A DNA stretch of 10,495 bases from Palsa-459 sp035937595. GTDB taxonomy: Bacteria; Actinomycetota; Acidimicrobiia; Acidimicrobiales; RAAP-2. This document shows, in pieces, positions 7,116 through 10,495 of the stretch. The stretch is from positions 1 to 10,495 of the forward strand of contig DASZHS010000047.1 of the NCBI GenBank assembly GCA_035937595.1. Reading direction: 5' to 3'. Every line of letters begins with the position of its first letter. Within the stretch, counting starts at the first letter, position 1. Under the pieces are notes generated by a model. The model was not told the DNA's origin and searched no databases. It saw only the letters and a program-made list of their open reading frames with translations. Both the position numbers and the translations under genes were made by a program.

Positions 7116-7123
7116 CCCGGCCC

Positions 7124-8890
7124 TCAGGGCTGGACGACCCCGAGCACCCGATAGCCGTTGACGCGGGACGTCGCCCCGACGAAGGGCCCCCAGCGCCACA
7201 CGCCGACGCCGTAGTGGGGGAAGTCGCCGCCGGAGTTCCCGGAGACGACGTCGATGTACCTGCCGAGCACCGAGACGATGATCGCCACGTGGGTGCCGTA
7301 GAGCGGCGAGCGCTGGCCCCACACGATCGCGTCGCCGACGCGGGCGTCGAATCGTGTGCCGAGCTGGACGCGGTGGTGCTTCCTCCCCCACGTCACGAAC
7401 GTCGCGCTCCACCCCGTGATCCCGCTCGTGGGCACACCGGCCTGCCGCCAGACGTACTGCGCGAAGTCCGAGCACCAGGCCTCCGCGGCGTTGCCCGGCG
7501 GGCACCCGCCGGACGACCCGCGTCCGAACGACGCCGTGAACGGGTTGCAGTCCGAGCCGCTGGGCGTCGTCTGGAACCCGCGGTGCTGCTGGTCGTAGGC
7601 GGTCGCGGCGAGCACGATGCGACGCTCGAGCGGCGTGGCGGCGATCGGCCCGCCATCCGCGGCGACCGCCACGACCGCGCCGTTCACCCTCGCGGCACCG
7701 GCGTCGGAGGCGACGAGCTCGGCGCTGTGGGGCTCGAACGACAGGTCGGCGACCGATGTCGCCGTTCCGATCGAGGCGGCCAGGAGGTCACCGGTCATCG
7801 TGCGCTCGAGGACCGAGGTGCCCCCCGGGACGTCCACGACGGTGGGCGCCGCGCCGGCGGCGCCTACGACGTCGGACCCCCTCGTGAGGTCCAGCGTCGT
7901 GAAGCCGCCGCCGGGGGCCGACGTCAGCCCCGAGGTGAGGGCGAGGGCGACGACGTCGCTCCCCCACGTCGTGTACGCAGCGGTCGGCGACGTACCGTCG
8001 ATCGCGCTGATCGGCCCGCTGACCTGCGGGGCGCCGAGGGCGGTCAGGTCCGTCGCGTGCCACGGGCCGACACCGGCGGGCGGGCCGGCGAGCTCGTCGG
8101 ACAGCTCCACCAGGTCACCGCTCGCCGACGCCGCGAGGAGCACCGTCGCCTGGGTCAGGTCCGGCGCGTGCAGCACGGCGAGGTTCCCGCGGAGCGGTGG
8201 CGAGACCGGGAGGCCGTTGGTGGGGTCCGACTCGGTCCACACGGGCATGGACGCCGTCGGCGGCGAGAACCGGGCGATCCCGCCGAGCTGGGTGATCGCG
8301 TAGGCCGCCACGGACCTCGCGCCGGTCGCGACGACCGTGGGGTCCCCCGCCAGCGACGGCGCGCCGATCGTGGTCGTGACGTCGGTCACGGTCCACGGTC
8401 CACCGCGGGCGGCCTGGGTGGCGACCACGAGGTCGCCGAGCGCCGATCGGTACCACACGCTGCCGATCCCCGCCGAGGTGACCCACGCCGTGGGCCGCCC
8501 CGCCGTCGTCGGCGCGCCGGCGGCGGTGGTCAGGTCCACCGACGAGAACGGGCCGAACGTCGAGCCCACCGCGACGGTGACGTCGCCGGTCGGCGTGCGC
8601 TGCGCGACGAGGACCACGCCGCCCCTTGAGGCGGCGACCGACGGCGCACCTTGCCCGGCCACGGCGCCGACGACGGCGTGCGAGGACCAGCCGCCGCCCC
8701 GGGCGGGGTGCACGAAGAGCTCGAGCCCGATCGGCGCCGCGCCGCGCCGCACCTCGGCGGCACCACCGGTCACCGGCGCCGCGCCGAGCGCGACGGCGAG
8801 GACGCCCGCCGCGACCAGGAGCCGATGCGCGCGCGCGGTGCGCCGCGCGGCACGAGGCGCGACCGCAGCCGCGTGCTCCGCTGGGATCAG
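7124..8890 (-). CDS. Secreted CHAP-domain peptidoglycan hydrolase with N-terminal propeller-like repeats
   Basis: With the CTG at 8890 as start the product has 588 residues. Residues 16-45 form a signal peptide (RRTARAHR, then LLVAAGVLAVALGAAPVTGGAA). Residues ~60-415 carry about seven diverged units with the pattern 'W..TDLT...GAPxxxGxP...Gx...YRxxxGDLVxA', like sugar-binding or structural beta propellers. Residues ~425-575 are a CHAP domain: AWCSDFAQYVWRQAGV (C473 nucleophile), RVGDAIVWG, GTHVAII (H534) and SGNSGG (N552), with C448 and C463 placed for a disulfide. CHAP enzymes cut peptidoglycan as amidases or endopeptidases outside the cell. No ATG, GTG or TTG occurs in this frame between about 8971 and the signal peptide. 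CTG overlaps the upstream stop as CTGA and is preceded by GAGG. The domain is confident; the exact start is not. Confidence 0.85.
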   Translation of the reverse strand: MIPAEHAAAVAPRAARRTARAHRLLVAAGVLAVALGAAPVTGGAAEVRRGAAPIGLELFVHPARGGGWSSHAVVGAVAGQGAPSVAASRGGVVLVAQRTPTGDVTVAVGSTFGPFSSVDLTTAAGAPTTAGRPTAWVTSAGIGSVWYRSALGDLVVATQAARGGPWTVTDVTTTIGAPSLAGDPTVVATGARSVAAYAITQLGGIARFSPPTASMPVWTESDPTNGLPVSPPLRGNLAVLHAPDLTQATVLLAASASGDLVELSDELAGPPAGVGPWHATDLTALGAPQVSGPISAIDGTSPTAAYTTWGSDVVALALTSGLTSAPGGGFTTLDLTRGSDVVGAAGAAPTVVDVPGGTSVLERTMTGDLLAASIGTATSVADLSFEPHSAELVASDAGAARVNGAVVAVAADGGPIAATPLERRIVLAATAYDQQHRGFQTTPSGSDCNPFTASFGRGSSGGCPPGNAAEAWCSDFAQYVWRQAGVPTSGITGWSATFVTWGRKHHRVQLGTRFDARVGDAIVWGQRSPLYGTHVAIIVSVLGRYIDVVSGNSGGDFPHYGVGVWRWGPFVGATSRVNGYRVLGVVQP

Positions 8891-9339
8891 CCCGTCCTCG
8901 GGGGGAGGATCACCGTCGATGCGTCTCGACGGCCGGCCACCGCGGCGAGGAGCCGGCCGAGGACGGCGAACGCGACGAGCAGCACGCCCTCGACGAAGGC
9001 CGCGACGAAGCCGCCCACGATCGCGAGCACGAAGCCTCGCCACAGGCCGCCGAGGAACCCGGCACGGATGAACTCCGACGCGAAGGCGAAGGGCACGACG
9101 ACGACCCACGCGAGGAGCGGCGCGACGAACGCGGTGCCGGTCCGGTGGTTCCACCCGAGCCAGAAGCCGACGAGGGCCGTGAGCACGCCGGCGAGCACGT
9201 AGGCGAGATCGCTCATGGACGTCGAGATGCCGACGTGGTGGTCCGTCCACCCGACGAACACGCAGACCCCGACGACGATCGCCCAGGCCACGACGCCGAG
9301 CCCGACGCGTCGAGGGTTGATCCGGCGCACCACGATCAC
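8887..9339 (-). CDS. Small four-segment membrane protein
   Basis: The product of 150 residues is dominated by hydrophobic segments near 13-31, 46-64, 71-88 and 102-132. It has a basic N-terminus (VRRINPRR) and a short polar tail (GRRDASTVILPPRTG), so it is an inner-membrane protein with no recognised family. TDHHVG at 32-37 and SEF at 88-90 are the few polar residues near the membrane. The GTG at 9339 has a -10-like TAGCAT 6 nt before it and no Shine-Dalgarno. Its stop overlaps the proposed start of the CHAP gene by 4 nt (CTGA), so the two are probably translationally coupled and may act together, for example in export or control of the hydrolase. That link is inference from gene order only. 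Confidence 0.8.
   Translation of the reverse strand: MIVVRRINPRRVGLGVVAWAIVVGVCVFVGWTDHHVGISTSMSDLAYVLAGVLTALVGFWLGWNHRTGTAFVAPLLAWVVVVPFAFASEFIRAGFLGGLWRGFVLAIVGGFVAAFVEGVLLVAFAVLGRLLAAVAGRRDASTVILPPRTG
8896..8899 (-). promoter_or_regulatory. Shine-Dalgarno-like GAGG before the CTG start of the CHAP gene
   Basis: On the minus strand GAGG (8899-8896) lies 5 nt before CTG at 8890. It is the best-placed ribosome-binding-like sequence in the window and supports internal initiation of the CHAP gene at the end of the membrane-protein gene. Confidence 0.5.
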
Positions 9340-9345
9340 GGTTCG

Positions 9346-9351
9346 ATGCTA
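9346..9351 (-). promoter_or_regulatory. Putative -10 element of the small membrane protein / CHAP unit
   Basis: On the minus strand TAGCAT (9351-9346) lies 6 nt before the GTG at 9339, in the 59-nt spacer after the HisD-like gene. A transcript starting at the normal distance would begin at the GTG. No -35 box is seen at 16-19 nt. It would make this gene and the CHAP gene a unit separate from the HisD-like gene. Confidence 0.4.
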
Positions 9352-9398
9352 TCCAGCGAGGCGGCGCGCCAGCCCGGCAACGAGACGGCGCACCTCGA

Positions 9399-10495
9399 TC
9401 AGCCCTCGCGCGCCGTCATCGCCGACTCATGGGCGGGGAAGCCCTCGTGGCGCGCGAGGGCGACGACCGAGGGGGCCAGCCGGCGTCGCGCGGCGTCGTC
9501 CATGCGCGCCACCGCCGTGCGCTTGCGGAAGGTGTGTGCGGTGACGCCGCTCGAGACCTTCGCGAACCCGCTCGTGGGCAGCGACGCCGGACAGCCGAGG
9601 ACGTAGTTCGCCGCCGCGAACGGGGTCTGCTGGCCCACGAGGATCTCGCCCGCGTTGACGAGACGATCGAGGACGCGTGCCTCGTCGCGGACCACGAGCT
9701 GGAGGTGCTCGGGGGCGAACGCGTTCGCGACCGCGGCCGCCTCGTCGACATCGTCGACGAGGACCGCGCCGCCTCGGACACCGAGGGCGTCGCTCGCGTA
9801 GGTCCGGCGAGGCTCGGGCAGGGCCGCGAGCCGGCGTGCGACCTCGCGCTGGACCGCCACGAGCAGCGAGGTCGAGGTGGTTACGAGCAGGGTCGTCGAG
9901 TCGCTGCCGTGCTCGGCCTCGTTGAGGAGGTCGGCGGCGAGGAGCGCGACGTCGGCGGTGTCGTCGGCGACCACGAGCGACTCGGTCGGACCGAGCACCA
10001 TCGTGGTCACGGTCCCGAACCGCTGGACCTCGAGCTGCGCGCAGGTCACCGCGGGACCGCCAGGACCCACGACGAGGCGGACCTTCGGGATCGACTCGGT
10101 CCCAAAGGCCATCGCGGCGATGCCCGCGGGCCCGTTCACGCGGAAGACGTCGGTCAGCCCGAGCAGGCGGCACGCCGCGAGCACGGCGGGATCGATCGCG
10201 CCACCGCCACCGGGGAGCGGAGGCACGCAGACCACGATCGTCTCGACGCCGGCGACGATCGCGGGCACGGCGAGCTGGACGACGACCGAGGGGAACGAGC
10301 CCTTGCCGCTCGGCACGAACAGCCCTGCGGACTCGATCGGCGTGACTCGCTCGCCAACGACGAGCCCCGGGTCGCTCTCGAAGGTCCAGTCCCCTTGCTC
10401 GCAGAGCCTCTCGTTGAAGCGACGCAGGTGAGCGATCGCGTCGGTGAGGGCATCGACGACCTCGCTGGAGGTCCCCTCGAGACCATCGTCGAGCT
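9399..10495 (-). CDS. Histidinol dehydrogenase-like protein, 5' end outside window
   Basis: Reading enters from the right edge at 10493 and runs 364 residues to the stop at 9399. Alignment by eye to E. coli HisD is continuous: AGLFVPSGKGSFPS (Rossmann-type nucleotide site region), AIAAMAFGTESIPKV, GPGG, GPTESLVVAD, DLLNEAEHGSDS, APEHLQL, AGEILVGQQTPFAAANY, FRKRTAV and AHESAMTAR. HisD oxidises L-histidinol to histidine with NAD+ and one zinc. The catalytic Glu-His pair (APEH) and the last His ligand (PAHESA) are kept. Two zinc-ligand positions differ: Gln259 is Glu (GAG 9918-9920) and Asp360 is Asn (AAC 9606-9608). The GTNHVLPT block, which holds a substrate-contact His, reads GCPASLPT. This suggests a paralogue with another substrate or metal, so I give no hisD symbol. 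No other histidine gene is nearby. Superfamily confident, substrate unknown. Confidence 0.85.
   Translation of the reverse strand, partial: LDDGLEGTSSEVVDALTDAIAHLRRFNERLCEQGDWTFESDPGLVVGERVTPIESAGLFVPSGKGSFPSVVVQLAVPAIVAGVETIVVCVPPLPGGGGAIDPAVLAACRLLGLTDVFRVNGPAGIAAMAFGTESIPKVRLVVGPGGPAVTCAQLEVQRFGTVTTMVLGPTESLVVADDTADVALLAADLLNEAEHGSDSTTLLVTTSTSLLVAVQREVARRLAALPEPRRTYASDALGVRGGAVLVDDVDEAAAVANAFAPEHLQLVVRDEARVLDRLVNAGEILVGQQTPFAAANYVLGCPASLPTSGFAKVSSGVTAHTFRKRTAVARMDDAARRRLAPSVVALARHEGFPAHESAMTAREG

Noticed and set aside
7117..7133. Hairpin at the end of the CHAP gene (GCCCT-C-AGGGC)
   Set aside because: The symmetric centre leaves too small a loop, the usable stem is about 4-5 bp with a mismatch on the minus-strand RNA, and there is no T-tract. 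Chance is likely in this GC content.
8891..9250. N-terminal extension of the CHAP protein to 9250
   Set aside because: The extra ~120 residues are Arg-rich, lie wholly inside the membrane-protein gene in another frame, and would bury the signal peptide.
9399..10495. Canonical hisD call
   Set aside because: Two of the four zinc-ligand positions and a substrate-contact block differ from HisD, and no other his gene is seen, so the specific enzyme name is not supported.

Overview
The window is GC-rich bacterial chromosome (about 70% G+C) with strong G/C third-position bias. It most likely comes from a high-GC actinobacterium, plausibly class Acidimicrobiia. The reasons are the Cys-paired 'SC-x5-C-V-A-V-D' repeats typical of secreted proteins of that group, the PadR plus 'YPxxWRRRYGxE' membrane-protein pair, the Rv3717-like amidase, and the near absence of Shine-Dalgarno sequences. 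Species cannot be named from sequence alone. No rRNA, tRNA, CRISPR array, transposase or phage gene is visible.

Layout, left to right. 1-409 (-): 5' part of a protein with an N-terminal coiled coil, just entering what may be a GT2-type glycosyltransferase fold. 468-1427 (-): a stand-alone CHAD-domain protein. 1590-4430 (-): a large secreted protein with a GH113-like TIM-barrel region followed by 14 Cys-paired ~39-residue repeats, enough for two seven-bladed propellers. 4431-4861: a gene-free divergent spacer. 4862-5731 (+), the only plus-strand gene: a lipoprotein zinc amidase of the Amidase_3/Rv3717 type. It converges on 5741-6706 (-), a multi-pass membrane protein, and the two genes share a perfect 12-bp stem that contains both stop codons. 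6706-7080 (-): a PadR-type regulator joined to the membrane protein by a TGATG overlap, with a palindromic operator over its promoter. 7124-8890 (-): a secreted protein with propeller-like repeats and a C-terminal CHAP peptidase/amidase domain, apparently starting at CTG. 8887-9339 (-): a small membrane protein overlapping the CHAP gene by 4 nt. 9399-10495 (-): the C-terminal 364 residues of a histidinol-dehydrogenase-like protein with altered metal-ligand positions.

The common theme is the cell envelope. There are two probable peptidoglycan hydrolases (amidase and CHAP), a possible secreted glycoside hydrolase, a possible glycosyltransferase and two membrane proteins, one of them under PadR control. 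The genes lie in several short transcription units, so shared function is an inference from content, not from one operon.

The most interesting points are: the GH113-like barrel fused to 14 fully Cys-paired repeats; the HisD-like enzyme with Gln-to-Glu and Asp-to-Asn changes at zinc-ligand positions; the stem that doubles as the last codons of two convergent genes; three -10-like hexamers placed 6-8 nt before start codons, which suggests leaderless mRNAs; and a CTG start coupled to an upstream stop.
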